Notes under the pieces: model-generated
The model's input: the letters and a program-made list of their open reading frames with translations, nothing else
What the model was told of the DNA's origin: nothing
Database searches by the model: none
Shown here: positions 1 to 9,468 of the stretch, one piece after another
How the letters are laid out: each line of letters opens with the position of its first letter
Numbering within the stretch: the first letter of the stretch is position 1
Assembly: GCF_027257975.1 (NCBI RefSeq)
Contig: NZ_JANZKX010000002.1
Coordinates: 859,394-923,393 of the forward strand
Length of the DNA: 64,000 nucleotides
Reading direction: 5' to 3'
Source of the DNA: Pelomonas sp. BJYL3
GTDB taxonomy: Bacteria > Pseudomonadota > Gammaproteobacteria > Burkholderiales > Burkholderiaceae_C
Program-made: the position numbers and the translations under genes

Positions 1-1
1 G

Positions 2-145
2 CACGGCGTGGGTCCGCAGCTGCAGCAGGCCTACTGGCGGCACAGCGATCCTGCGGTGCTGGCCCTCAGCGGCAGCCTGCAGCGCAGCCTGGATCCGCAG
101 GCCCTGCTGGCCCATACGCAATGGGGCCCGGCGCCGCAGCCCTGA
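2..145 (+). CDS. C-terminal fragment of an unrecognised protein
   Basis: An open frame runs in from the left edge and stops with TGA at 143-145, giving the last 47 residues of a protein whose start lies outside the window. The fragment is rich in Leu, Gln and Ala and ends in a Pro-rich tail (GPAPQP). I recognise no family from so little sequence. The G+C-rich third positions match the neighbouring genes, which supports a real coding end. It is followed by a short tandem repeat and then the tRNA-Leu promoter. Confidence 0.55.
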   Translation, partial: HGVGPQLQQAYWRHSDPAVLALSGSLQRSLDPQALLAHTQWGPAPQP

Positions 146-149
146 AGTC

Positions 150-193
150 AGGCGGAGGTTAGGTGGCGATTAGGCGGCGGTTAGGCGGCGGCC
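150..193. repeat. Four imperfect 11-bp tandem repeats
   Basis: Four head-to-tail copies of an 11-mer close to AGGCGGCGGTT begin at 150, 161, 172 and 183. They lie directly after the stop of the upstream gene. The copies differ at one to three positions. No function is evident; slippage in G-rich DNA is enough to explain it. Confidence 0.6.
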
Positions 194-234
194 ACGGGGC
201 GCTGCGGCCGCTGCAGGTGGGGCGACGCGGAGAT

Positions 235-287
235 TTTTGAAAATTTTTTCAAAAGTCCCTGGTAATCCAAAAATCTGATGCTATAGT
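235..287 (+). promoter_or_regulatory. Promoter of tRNA-Leu with AT-rich palindrome
   Basis: A perfect inverted repeat TTTTGAAAA-TT-TTTTCAAAA (235-254) sits in an otherwise GC-rich region and resembles an UP element. The -10 hexamer TATAGT is at 282-287. No good -35 is visible at 16-18 bp spacing. Similar TTGAAA/TTTCAA AT-rich palindromes occur upstream of the rRNA promoter near 63742-63759, so this looks like a stable-RNA promoter. Confidence 0.6.
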
Positions 288-293
288 AGCGGT

Positions 294-318
294 CTTCGCT
301 GCTTAAACAGCAACGAAG
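294..318 (+). other. 5' leader hairpin of the tRNA-Leu precursor
   Basis: CTTCG (294-298) pairs with CGAAG (314-318), and TGCT pairs with AGCA inside it, leaving a C/A mismatch and a 5-nt loop. The hairpin starts 6 nt after the -10 hexamer, so it would form the very 5' end of the precursor. The same CTTCGCTGCT motif follows the rRNA promoter at 63617-63622, and a variant follows the one at 63791-63796. A role in processing or stability of stable RNA is inferred. Confidence 0.5.
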
Positions 319-322
319 CAAA

Positions 323-407
<85 letters not shown>

Positions 408-412
408 AACAA

Positions 413-440
413 AAAGGCCAGCACGCAAGTGCTGGCCTTT
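413..440 (+). terminator. Rho-independent terminator of tRNA-Leu
   Basis: A 12-bp stem (413-424 with 429-440, core AGGCCAGCAC) has a GCAA tetraloop and is followed by GCGTTTT. It begins 5 nt after the CCA end. The stem is flanked by A-tracts and T-tracts, so it could also stop the convergent gene that ends at 508. Confidence 0.85.
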
Positions 441-507
441 GCGTTTTCCGGGGCCGATTTTTGATCTCTGCCGGCAAGCGCGCGCTGCAGCGCCGGGCGT
501 CCCCGGC

Positions 508-2643
508 TCACTCCGGGGTCAGGTCTTGCTCCCCCCGCTGCTGCCGCAGCAAGGCCTCCAGGGCCTGCGCCGGCATGGGCCGCGCAAAGAAGAAGCCCTG
601 CCCCAGGTCACAGCCGATGGAGGCCAGCAGGTCTCGTTGCTGCGCCGTCTCCACGCCTTCCGCCACCACGCTCATGCCCAGCTCGTGGGCCATGGTGATG
701 ATGGCCCTGCACAGGGCCAGGGCCTTGCTGCCGGGCTCCAGCTCGTGCACGAAGGCGCGGTCGATCTTGAGGCAGTCGATCTCATAGTGCTGCAGATAGG
801 ACAGCGAGGAATAGCCCGTCCCGAAGTCGTCCAGCGCGACGCTGAAGCCCGCGCGCCGCAGCGCCATCAGCTGCTGGCTGGCGCCGTCACCGCCTTCCAG
901 CAGCAGGCCCTCGGTGATCTCCAGGGACACCGCATCCCCCGGCAGCCCGGCCTCGACGACCTGGCGCAGCCAGCGCGTGTGCATGCCGGACTCGCTATGG
1001 AACTGCACCGGCGACTTGTTGACGCTGACCTGGAACTGCTCGTCGATCTCGGCCCGCCAGCGCTGCACGTCCCGCACGGCCTGGCGGAACACCCATTCGC
1101 CGATCTCCAGGATCAGCCCGCTGCTCTCGGCGATCGGGATGAACTCGGCCGGCGACACCGGCCCGCGCTCCGGATGGTGCCAGCGCACCAGGGCCTCGGC
1201 CTTGCAGACCCGGCCCCGCCGCAGGTCCACGATGGGCTGGTAGACCACCTGCAGGTTCTCCGCCGCCAGCGCGTCGCGCAGGTCGTTGCCCAGGCGCATG
1301 CGGTTCTGGGCCGCTCGCTGCAGCGCGGGGGTGAAGTAGGCATAGCGGTTGCGGCCGGCGTCCTTGGCCACGTAGAGCGCCTGGTCCGCGTGCTTGAACA
1401 GCGCCTCGATATGCTCGCCATCATCGGGGAACAGGCTGATGCCCACGCTGGCCGAGACGAAGGCTCGCTCGCCCTCCAGCCGGAAGGGGCTGGCCACGCG
1501 CTCGATCAGCAGCTGCACGATGGACTCGATCTCCTCGTGGCCCGACACGGGGCTCAGCAGCACGGTGAACTCGTCGCCGCCCATGCGTGCAACCACGTCG
1601 GCCGGGCGCAGGCTGTCGCGGATGCGTTGGGCGGCCTGCTGCAGCAGCAAGTCGCCCTTGCCATGACCGAGGGTGTCGTTGACTTCCTTGAAATGGTCGA
1701 GGTCGATGAAGAGCACGGCCAGCTGCGTGCCCTGTTCGCGGGCCCGCCGGATGGCGCGCTCCAGGCGGTCGCGCAGCATGCGCCGGTTGGGCAGGCCGGT
1801 GAGCGGGTCGAAGTTGGCCTGCTGCCAGATCAGCACCTCGGCCTCCTTGCGGGCCGTGATGTCGGTGTGCGTGCCGACCATGCGCAGCGGGCGGCCGAGG
1901 TCGTCGCGCGCGATGACCATGCCCCGGCTCAGCACCCACTTCCAGCTGCCGTCCTTGCAGCGCACGCGGTGCTCGTTGACGTAGGACGGCGTGCGGCCTT
2001 CGAAGTGCTCCATGCGGTCGCGTTCCATGGCGGGCACGTCGTCCGGATGGGTCAGCCGGTCGAAGGACTCGGGCCGTTCGGCAATCTCGTCGGGGTCGTA
2101 GCCGTACATCTGCAGGTAGCGCGGCGAGAAGGTCTCGATGCCTTCGTCGATGCGCCAGTCCCAGACGCCGTCCCCCGTGCTCTCCAGGGCCAGCTTCCAG
2201 ACGGCGTCGGTTTCGCGCAGCTGGGTCTCGCTGCGCTTGCGGGCGTCGATGTCGATGAAGGAGCCCATCCAGCCCTGCAGGCTGCCATCGCTGTCGAGCA
2301 GGGGACGGGCCAGGCACAGATGCCAGCGCAGCTCGCCCTTGGCATTGCGCAGGCGCAGGTCGACGTTGAGCGCCTGCCGCGTCGGCCAGGCCTGGGCGAG
2401 GGTGGCCAGCTCCTCGGCCGGCATGAAGCAGCGCCAGCCCTGGGCGATCAGCTCGGCCTCGGGCCGTCCCACGTAGGCGAGCAGCGGGCTGCTGCAGGCG
2501 CCGAGCTGGCCCTGGGCATTGGCCAGCCACACCAGCTCGGGCAGCTGGTCCAGCCATTGCCGGGCGAGCGCGGGCAGCTTGACGCTGGCGGCCTCGGCCG
2601 GCGTTCCTGCCGCAGGGCTGGATGGCTCATGCGGGCGATGCAA
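508..2643 (-). CDS. PAS-PAS-GGDEF-EAL cyclic-di-GMP signalling protein
   Basis: This 711-residue soluble protein is predicted to make and/or break cyclic di-GMP. Two PAS folds lie at about residues 25-145 and 150-280; the second ends in a PAC-like segment. The GGDEF domain has an intact GGDEF at about 354-358, and RPAD five residues upstream is a product-inhibition I-site. The EAL domain (EAL at about 482) keeps the expected Asn, DDFGTGYSS, KIDR and EGVE motifs, so both activities may be live. No membrane segment is seen, so the input is probably cytoplasmic. It is one of three similar proteins in the window and is convergent with tRNA-Leu. Confidence 0.93.
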   Translation of the reverse strand: MHRPHEPSSPAAGTPAEAASVKLPALARQWLDQLPELVWLANAQGQLGACSSPLLAYVGRPEAELIAQGWRCFMPAEELATLAQAWPTRQALNVDLRLRNAKGELRWHLCLARPLLDSDGSLQGWMGSFIDIDARKRSETQLRETDAVWKLALESTGDGVWDWRIDEGIETFSPRYLQMYGYDPDEIAERPESFDRLTHPDDVPAMERDRMEHFEGRTPSYVNEHRVRCKDGSWKWVLSRGMVIARDDLGRPLRMVGTHTDITARKEAEVLIWQQANFDPLTGLPNRRMLRDRLERAIRRAREQGTQLAVLFIDLDHFKEVNDTLGHGKGDLLLQQAAQRIRDSLRPADVVARMGGDEFTVLLSPVSGHEEIESIVQLLIERVASPFRLEGERAFVSASVGISLFPDDGEHIEALFKHADQALYVAKDAGRNRYAYFTPALQRAAQNRMRLGNDLRDALAAENLQVVYQPIVDLRRGRVCKAEALVRWHHPERGPVSPAEFIPIAESSGLILEIGEWVFRQAVRDVQRWRAEIDEQFQVSVNKSPVQFHSESGMHTRWLRQVVEAGLPGDAVSLEITEGLLLEGGDGASQQLMALRRAGFSVALDDFGTGYSSLSYLQHYEIDCLKIDRAFVHELEPGSKALALCRAIITMAHELGMSVVAEGVETAQQRDLLASIGCDLGQGFFFARPMPAQALEALLRQQRGEQDLTPE

Positions 2644-2729
2644 GTGTGACCCTCCTCAACAGCTCGGGGCGGCTGGTTTCAGACGCCAGTCTCGCCTGCC
2701 AACTGTACGCGCAGCCCCCGGGCGCTCCC

Positions 2730-3215
2730 TCATGATCCTGAAATGGGCAGCGCGCGGCTCATCTGCAGGCTGTGGACCTGGAAGCCCAGCTGCTCGTACA
2801 GCCCGCGGGCGGCCTCGTTGTCCGCCAGCACGTTCAGGCCCAGCCGTTGCGCGCCCAGCTGCGCGGCCTGGTCGAGCAGGGCCTGCAGCGCCCGCCGGGC
2901 ATGACCCTGGCGGCGATGCTGCGGGTCGATGAACAGGTCATAGAGATGAGCCCGTCCGGACGGCCCCGCATGAAGCCACAGCTGCCCGACGACACCGCCG
3001 CGTGCGGCATGAATCTCGAAGACGTGGTGGCCGGGCGTCTGCAGCCCCTGGGGCAGCAGCTCGGCATGGCTGCGCCGCGCCTGGGCCAGGGCCTGCTCCG
3101 GTGTGGCGCGCCCGCTGGCCTGCAGATAGTCGGCCAGGCGCGCGATGGCGCCATCCAGCCAGGCGGCGAAGGCCTCTGCGGGCAAGGGGTGGAGGAGGGC
3201 GCAGGCGCCAGTCAT
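2730..3215 (-). CDS. GNAT family N-acetyltransferase
   Basis: This is a 161-residue single GNAT domain. Motif A is present as LFIDPQHRRQGHARRAL, followed by the GLNVLADNEAARGLYEQLGF segment typical of acetyl-CoA-dependent amino-group acetyltransferases. The substrate cannot be told from sequence. I chose the ATG at 3215 over an upstream in-frame start (3254), because the shorter form begins at a normal GNAT N-terminus and has CATGAT exactly 6 nt upstream (3222-3227), which fits a leaderless start. It is divergent from the efflux operon. Confidence 0.85.
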   Translation of the reverse strand: MTGACALLHPLPAEAFAAWLDGAIARLADYLQASGRATPEQALAQARRSHAELLPQGLQTPGHHVFEIHAARGGVVGQLWLHAGPSGRAHLYDLFIDPQHRRQGHARRALQALLDQAAQLGAQRLGLNVLADNEAARGLYEQLGFQVHSLQMSRALPISGS

Positions 3216-3357
3216 CGGGCCATCATGCCCCAAGCCACCCCGGCGAGGCAGCATTTCTTTACGCTGCCGTCACGCGGGGCTTGAGCTTTGTCAAGCCGCC
3301 GGCGGCCCGCTTGTTTCGACAATGGCTGCATCACCCTTCGAACGGAAGTGCCCTCAC

Positions 3358-4557
3358 ATGCGCTGGAGTTGGAAAGTCATGCTGCCCCTGGGCGCCCTGG
3401 CCCTGCTGTCCCTGGCCTGGGCCTGGCGCAACTGGGAGGGGCCGGCGGCACGCTGGCAGCAGGTGCAGCCCCGCGAGCTGGTGCGCACGGTGGTGGCCAG
3501 TGCCCGCGTGCAGGCGCCGCATCGCGTTGAGCTGGGCGCCCAGCTCACGGGCACGGTGCGCCAGGTGCGGGTGGAGGAAGGGCAGTCGGTGGAAGCGGGT
3601 CAGCTGCTGCTGAGCCTTGAATCCAGCGAGGCGCAGGCCAACTGGCAGGCGGCCGAGCTGGCAGTCCAGCAGGCCGAGGCCCGGCTGCGCCAGCTGCTGG
3701 AGGTGCAGGCCCCTGCCGCTCGTGAGACCGAACGGCAGGCGCAGGCCAACCTGGCGCAGATCCGGGCCCAGCATGCGCGCCAGGCGGACCTGTTCCGTCA
3801 GGGTTTCATCGGCCAGGCCGCCCTGGACGAGGCCAGCCGGGCGCTGCAGGTCGCCGAGGCCCAGGCCCGTGCAGCCACGCTGCAGCGCCAGTCCGGCGAT
3901 CCGCAGGGCGCGGACCTGGCCCTGGCCCGCAGCACCCTGGCGCAGGCCCGTGCGAGCGCCCTCGCGGCCCAGGCAAGGCTGGAGTACATGAGCCTCAAGG
4001 CACCGGTGGCCGGCGTCATCGTCAACCGCAGCGTGGAGCCGGGGCAGGTGGTGCAGGCCGGCAAGGTGCTGCTGCTGCTGGCGCCCGGCGGTGCCAGCGA
4101 GCTGGTCGCCCAGATCGACGAACGCAACCTGGGCCTGCTGCAGGCGGGCCAGCCGGCCCTGGCCTCGGCCGATGCCTATGCGGAGCAGCGCTTCGAGGCC
4201 AGGGTCAGCGAAATCAGCCCTGGCGTGGATGCGCAGCGCGGCTCGGTGGAGGTCAAGCTGGCCGTCCCCAAGCCGCCGGCCTACCTGCGCCAGGACATGA
4301 CGGTCTCGGTGGAGATCGAGGTGGCCCGGCGTCCGCAGGCCCTGAGCCTGCCCATGGAGGCCGTGCTGCAGCCCGAGTCGACGCAACCCTGGGTCTGGGT
4401 GCTGGATGCCGACGACCGGCTGCAGCGCCGTGAACTGCGCCTGGGCCTGCGGGCCGGTGGCCTCGTCGAGGTGCTGCAGGGGCTCAAGGCCGGCGAGCGC
4501 GTGCTGCTGGCGCCGGAGCAGGGCTGGAAGCCCGGCCAACACCTGCGCGGGGCCTGA
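3358..4557 (+). CDS. Periplasmic adaptor (membrane fusion) protein of an ABC efflux pump
   Basis: This 399-residue MacA/HlyD-like adaptor links an inner-membrane ABC permease to an outer-membrane channel. A single N-terminal anchor (about residues 7-22) is followed by a split lipoyl/barrel-sandwich domain, a long alpha-helical hairpin rich in Ala and Gln, and a beta-barrel region. The ATG at 3358 is preceded by GGAAG at 3344-3348 (9-nt spacing), so earlier in-frame starts at 3145 and 3322 are unlikely. It is the first gene of a three-gene operon with the permease and ATPase. The substrate is unknown; macrolides, peptides or lipids are all possible. Confidence 0.9.
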   Translation: MRWSWKVMLPLGALALLSLAWAWRNWEGPAARWQQVQPRELVRTVVASARVQAPHRVELGAQLTGTVRQVRVEEGQSVEAGQLLLSLESSEAQANWQAAELAVQQAEARLRQLLEVQAPAARETERQAQANLAQIRAQHARQADLFRQGFIGQAALDEASRALQVAEAQARAATLQRQSGDPQGADLALARSTLAQARASALAAQARLEYMSLKAPVAGVIVNRSVEPGQVVQAGKVLLLLAPGGASELVAQIDERNLGLLQAGQPALASADAYAEQRFEARVSEISPGVDAQRGSVEVKLAVPKPPAYLRQDMTVSVEIEVARRPQALSLPMEAVLQPESTQPWVWVLDADDRLQRRELRLGLRAGGLVEVLQGLKAGERVLLAPEQGWKPGQHLRGA

Positions 4558-4559
4558 GC

Positions 4560-5784
<1,225 letters not shown>

Positions 5785-5792
<8 letters not shown>

Positions 5793-6477
5793 AGCGCTGA
5801 CCCCTGTCGTGGAGCTGCGCCAGGTGCGCAAGTCCTTCAATGTGGGCCTGCCCACCGAGGTGGAGGTGCTGCATGGCATCGACCTGCGCCTGATGCCGGG
5901 GCAGTTCTCCGCCGTCATGGGCCCGTCGGGTTCGGGCAAGAGCACCTTGCTCAACATCGTGGGCCTGCTGGACCGGCCGACGCAGGGGCAGCTGCTGATC
6001 CAGGGCCAGGAAACGACGGCCATGGACGACGCCGCGCTGACCCGCCTGCGCGGCCACACCATCGGCTTCGTCTTCCAGTATCACCACCTGATCGGCGCCT
6101 TCAGCGCGCTGGAGAACGTGATGCTGCCCATGGTCGGGCTCAAGGGATTTCCGGATGCTGCGACCGAGCAGCGCGCCCTGGGCCTGCTCGAGAGCGTGGG
6201 CCTGAGCCCGTGGAAGGACACGCCGGCGGCGCGCCTCTCCGGCGGGCAGCAGCAGCGCGTGGCGGTGGCCCGGGCTCTGGCCATGCAGCCGGCCCTGCTG
6301 CTGGCCGACGAACCCACGGGCAACCTGGACAGCAAGAGCGCGGACGCCGTGTTCGAGCTGCTGCGCCACGTCAACCGCGATCACGGCACGGCGGTGCTCT
6401 TCGTCACCCACAACCCTGACCTGGCCCGCCGCTGCGACACCACGCTGATGGTGGTGGATGGCCTGATGCAGGGCTGA
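5785..6477 (+). CDS. ABC transporter ATP-binding protein (MacB/LolD type)
   Basis: This is a cytoplasmic ATPase of about 230 residues that powers the adjacent permease. The Walker A motif is GPSGSGKS, the signature is LSGGQQQR, Walker B is LLLADEPTG, and the H-loop His is in FVTHNP. I favour GTG at 5785, which overlaps the permease stop by 8 nt; an upstream TTG at 5764 would add seven residues deep inside the permease gene. The domain organisation matches LolD/MacB-type ATPases. Its stop at 6477 abuts the convergent small gene ending at 6478. Confidence 0.9.
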
Positions 6478-6678
6478 TCAGCCGCGCCAGCCGAGCAGCC
6501 GTGCCGGCAGGTAGAACAGGGCCTGGATCAGCGCCAGGCCGCCCCCGACCGCGAAGCCCAGGATCCGAAAAGGCAGCAGCACCAGCCAGACCAGGGGCCA
6601 CAGAAGCAGTGCCAGCAGGGCCAGCGGCCAGCAGATCAGCGCCAGCAGCAACCACAGCAGCAGGGAAGTGAAGGACAT
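6478..6678 (-). CDS. Small hydrophobic membrane protein
   Basis: This is a 66-residue, almost wholly hydrophobic protein with two or three possible transmembrane helices and many Leu and Trp residues. An upstream in-frame extension to 6855 reads through low-complexity sequence, so I take the ATG at 6676-6678. I do not recognise a named family; comparable short proteins occur as conserved hypotheticals in Burkholderiales. It is convergent with the efflux operon, the stop codons abutting without a gap, and divergent from the M13 peptidase. No function is assigned. Confidence 0.6.
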   Translation of the reverse strand: MSFTSLLLWLLLALICWPLALLALLLWPLVWLVLLPFRILGFAVGGGLALIQALFYLPARLLGWRG

Positions 6679-6948
6679 GGCCCGCGCCTTGTTCGGATGA
6701 GTCAGGTGGCGCCATGGTGCGGCCGCAGCCCGGGACCGCACAGTGTCGAAGGCCATGGCGCGGCGGGGCCGTGTCCGGGCTGACCCGGCCCGCGCCTGCG
6801 GGGTTTTCGGTCCTTGGCTAGGGCTTTCACGGGTGACTGACTTTTGGGCGGGCATGGCGCAGCACGTATGCTTTCGCCCTTTCGTCCATCCCTAAGATCT
6901 ACAACGGGCCTCGAGCGTCAGGAGCGCGAAGGGGCCGAGAGAGAGTCC

Positions 6949-8970
6949 ATGAAGTCGACCTTCAAACTGGGCGCCCTGGCGCTGATGATCCAGCTGGCCG
7001 GTGCCGCCTTTGCCGCCCCCCACAACCATGGGCTCGACCTGCCCAACTACGATCCCGCCGTGCGGGCCCAGGACGACCTGTTCCTGGCGGCCAACGGCGG
7101 CTGGCTGGGCCGCACCGAGATCCCGGCGGACAAGTCCTCCTTCGGTACCTTCGTGCTGCTGCGCGACATGTCGGACGCCCGCGTGCGCGCCATCGTCGAG
7201 GAGCTGGCCAAGGGCAAGCAGGCGGCAGGCAGCAATGAATTCAAGATCGGCACCTACTACGCCGCCTTCGTCGACACCGCTGCCATCGACCGCGCCGGCT
7301 TCAAGCCCGTGCAGCCGCATCTGAAGGCGATTGACGGCCTGAAGTCGGTCGCCGACCTGACCCGCTGGATCGGCCAGGTGCAGGGCGAGGTGGCCACGCC
7401 CATCGCCATGTACGTCGATGCCGACGCCAAGAAGCCCCAGGAGAACCGCCTGACCCTGGTCCAGGCCGGCCTGGGCCTGCCCGACCGCGACTACTACCTG
7501 CTGAAGGACGACGCCCGCATGGGCGACGCCCGCAAGGCCTATCTCGCCTATCTGCAGCAGCTGGCCGGCTTCGCGGGCGAGAAGAACGCCGCCGCCGCGG
7601 CCCAGCGCATCTACGCCCTGGAAGAGAAGATCGCCCAGCTGCACTGGAGCAACGTCGAGAACCGCGACCCGGTCAAGACCTACAACCCGCTCAGCGTGAC
7701 CGAGCTGGCCAGCCAGGCGCCGCAGCTGGACTGGACCGTTCTGTTCCAGGCCGCCGGCCTGCCCAAGCTGGACACCGTGTCCCTCATGCAGCCCAGCGCC
7801 GTGCAGGGCATTGCCAAGCTGCTGGGCGAGGCACCGCTGGCCGACTGGAAGCTCTACCTGAAGGCCCGCACCCTGGACAGCTATGCCAGCGTGCTGCCCA
7901 AGGCGCTGCGTGACGCCTCCTTCGCCTTCCATGGTCAGGCCCTGTCCGGCCAGAAGGCCGAGCTGCCGCGCTGGCAGAAGGGCGTGGCAGAAGTCAACAT
8001 GGCCCTGGGCGAGGCCATCGGCCAGATCTACGTGGCCCGTCACTTCCCGCCCGAGGCCAAGGCCCGCATGGAGAAGCTGGTCGCCAACCTGCTGGCCGCC
8101 TACAAGGACTCCATCGACGGCCTGAGCTGGATGTCGCCGGCCACCAAGGTCCAGGCGCAGGACAAGCTGTCCAAGTACATGACCAAGATCGGCTACCCCG
8201 AGAGCTGGCGTGACTACGGCCGCCTGGTCGTGAAGGCCGGCGACGCGCTGGGCAACAACCAGCGCGCCGGCCGCAACGAGTGGCTGCGCATGGCCGCCAA
8301 GGCCGACAAGCCCGTGGACCGCAAGGAATGGGGCATGACGCCGCAGACAGTCAATGCCTACTACAACCCCTCGCAGAACGAGATCGTGTTCCCGGCCGCC
8401 ATCCTGCAGCCGCCCTTCTTCGACATGAACGCCGACGACGCCGTGAACTATGGCGCCATCGGTGCCGTGATCGGCCACGAGATCAGCCATGGCTTCGACG
8501 ACCAGGGCAGCCAGTTCGACGGCGACGGCGTGCTGCGCAACTGGTGGACCCCGGAGGACCGCAAGGCCTTCGACAGCATCACCGCCCAGCTGGTCTCGCA
8601 GTACAACGGCTACGAGCCCATCCCCGGCAAGCATGTCAACGGCCAGCTGACCCTGGGCGAGAACATCGCCGACCTCTCCGGCCTGCAGATCGCCTTCAAG
8701 GCCTACCAGCGCTCCCTGGCCGGCCAGGCTGCGCCGGCCATCGGCGGCTACAGCGGCGAGCAGCGCTTCTTCCTGGGCTGGTCGCAGTCCTGGCGCGTGA
8801 AGGCCCGCGAGCAGCGCCTGCTGCAGCTGCTGGTGATCGACCCGCACTCGCCTGGCGAATACCGTGCGAATGGCGCGGCCATCAACCACGACGGCTTCCA
8901 CCAGGCCTTCGGCACCAAGCAGGGCGACAAGATGTTCAAGCCCAGCGAGGAGCGGATCCGCATCTGGTAA
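6949..8970 (+). CDS. M13 family zinc metallopeptidase (neprilysin/PepO-like)
   Basis: This is a 673-residue secreted endopeptidase. The first ~23 residues form a Sec signal peptide ending AAFAA. The zinc site HEISH is at about 510-514, and the third ligand Glu is in GENIAD (about 572). The substrate-binding NAYYNP motif lies upstream, and the chain ends in the C-terminal Trp (RIW) conserved in M13. I chose ATG 6949 because it opens the signal peptide; the longer frame from 6844 adds unlikely sequence. It probably trims peptides in the periplasm or outside the cell. It stands alone with its own terminator. Confidence 0.95.
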   Translation: MKSTFKLGALALMIQLAGAAFAAPHNHGLDLPNYDPAVRAQDDLFLAANGGWLGRTEIPADKSSFGTFVLLRDMSDARVRAIVEELAKGKQAAGSNEFKIGTYYAAFVDTAAIDRAGFKPVQPHLKAIDGLKSVADLTRWIGQVQGEVATPIAMYVDADAKKPQENRLTLVQAGLGLPDRDYYLLKDDARMGDARKAYLAYLQQLAGFAGEKNAAAAAQRIYALEEKIAQLHWSNVENRDPVKTYNPLSVTELASQAPQLDWTVLFQAAGLPKLDTVSLMQPSAVQGIAKLLGEAPLADWKLYLKARTLDSYASVLPKALRDASFAFHGQALSGQKAELPRWQKGVAEVNMALGEAIGQIYVARHFPPEAKARMEKLVANLLAAYKDSIDGLSWMSPATKVQAQDKLSKYMTKIGYPESWRDYGRLVVKAGDALGNNQRAGRNEWLRMAAKADKPVDRKEWGMTPQTVNAYYNPSQNEIVFPAAILQPPFFDMNADDAVNYGAIGAVIGHEISHGFDDQGSQFDGDGVLRNWWTPEDRKAFDSITAQLVSQYNGYEPIPGKHVNGQLTLGENIADLSGLQIAFKAYQRSLAGQAAPAIGGYSGEQRFFLGWSQSWRVKAREQRLLQLLVIDPHSPGEYRANGAAINHDGFHQAFGTKQGDKMFKPSEERIRIW

Positions 8971-8997
8971 GCGAGGACGGCATCCCGCCGCCCAGCC

Positions 8998-9022
8998 AAG
9001 GCCGCCTCCGGGCGGCCTTTTT
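8998..9022 (+). terminator. Terminator after the M13 peptidase
   Basis: AAGGCCGCC and GGCGGCCTT form a 9-bp stem around a TCCG loop, followed by a run of T. It starts 28 nt after the stop codon. Confidence 0.85.
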
Positions 9023-9031
9023 CATGGGCCC

Positions 9032-9057
9032 AAAAAAACGCCCGGCGGTGGCCGGGC
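9032..9057 (-). terminator. Terminator of the small exported protein gene
   Basis: On the minus strand GCCCGGC (9057-9051) pairs with GCCGGGC (9046-9040) around a 4-nt loop. A G and a run of seven T (9038-9032) follow. It lies 70 nt beyond the stop of the 60-residue gene, so that small gene is probably a real transcription unit. Confidence 0.75.
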
Positions 9058-9127
9058 TGAAGGGAGGACAGGGGAAGCAGGCGGCCGCAGGGCCGCGCGC
9101 TGGATCGGGATCGATGGGCCGGCCGGA

Positions 9128-9310
9128 TCAGGCCTGCGCAGCCGCTTCGTGTGCGGCCGAAGCCTGTGCCAGGCTCAGCGAGGGCAGTTGCATGGCCGGC
9201 GCACCCAGGCAGGGCTGACCACCCGTGGCATCGGCCTGGGCGAGCGTCAGGGACGCGGCGCTGGCGATGGCAAGAAGGGCGGTGAGCAGGGTCTTGGTGG
9301 CGGCTTTCAT
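9128..9310 (-). CDS. Small exported protein, 60 residues
   Basis: An ATG at 9310 has a perfect Shine-Dalgarno AGAGGAA about 6 nt upstream and opens a 60-residue protein. Residues 1-25 form a Sec signal peptide ending in LAQA, which leaves a mature chain of about 35 residues with one Cys and many Ala and Gln. I recognise no family. The strong ribosome site, the signal peptide and a dedicated terminator at 9032-9057 together argue that it is made. A longer reading frame through it to 10129 is a shadow of the neighbouring hydrolase. Confidence 0.65.
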   Translation of the reverse strand: MKAATKTLLTALLAIASAASLTLAQADATGGQPCLGAPAMQLPSLSLAQASAAHEAAAQA

Positions 9311-9468
9311 GGCATTCCTCTCTGGCGTCTGGGTGCTGGCGGGCCTCATGGCTTTGTCGATGGGAGGAGTGTGCGCGCCGGCTCCCCGGTCTTCCAGGTG
9401 CCTGCGACGAACTGTCGGCGGGGTGACGTGAACGGCTGCTGGCTGCGATCGATGCCAGGCCGGGCGGC

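Noticed and set aside
439..2649. 736-codon plus-strand ORF
   Set aside because: It is antisense to a clear PAS-GGDEF-EAL gene and encodes repetitive Leu/Gly/Ala/Gln/His-rich sequence typical of GC-rich shadow frames.
6892..8901. 669-codon minus-strand ORF
   Set aside because: It is antisense to the M13 peptidase, which has a signal peptide and an intact zinc site.
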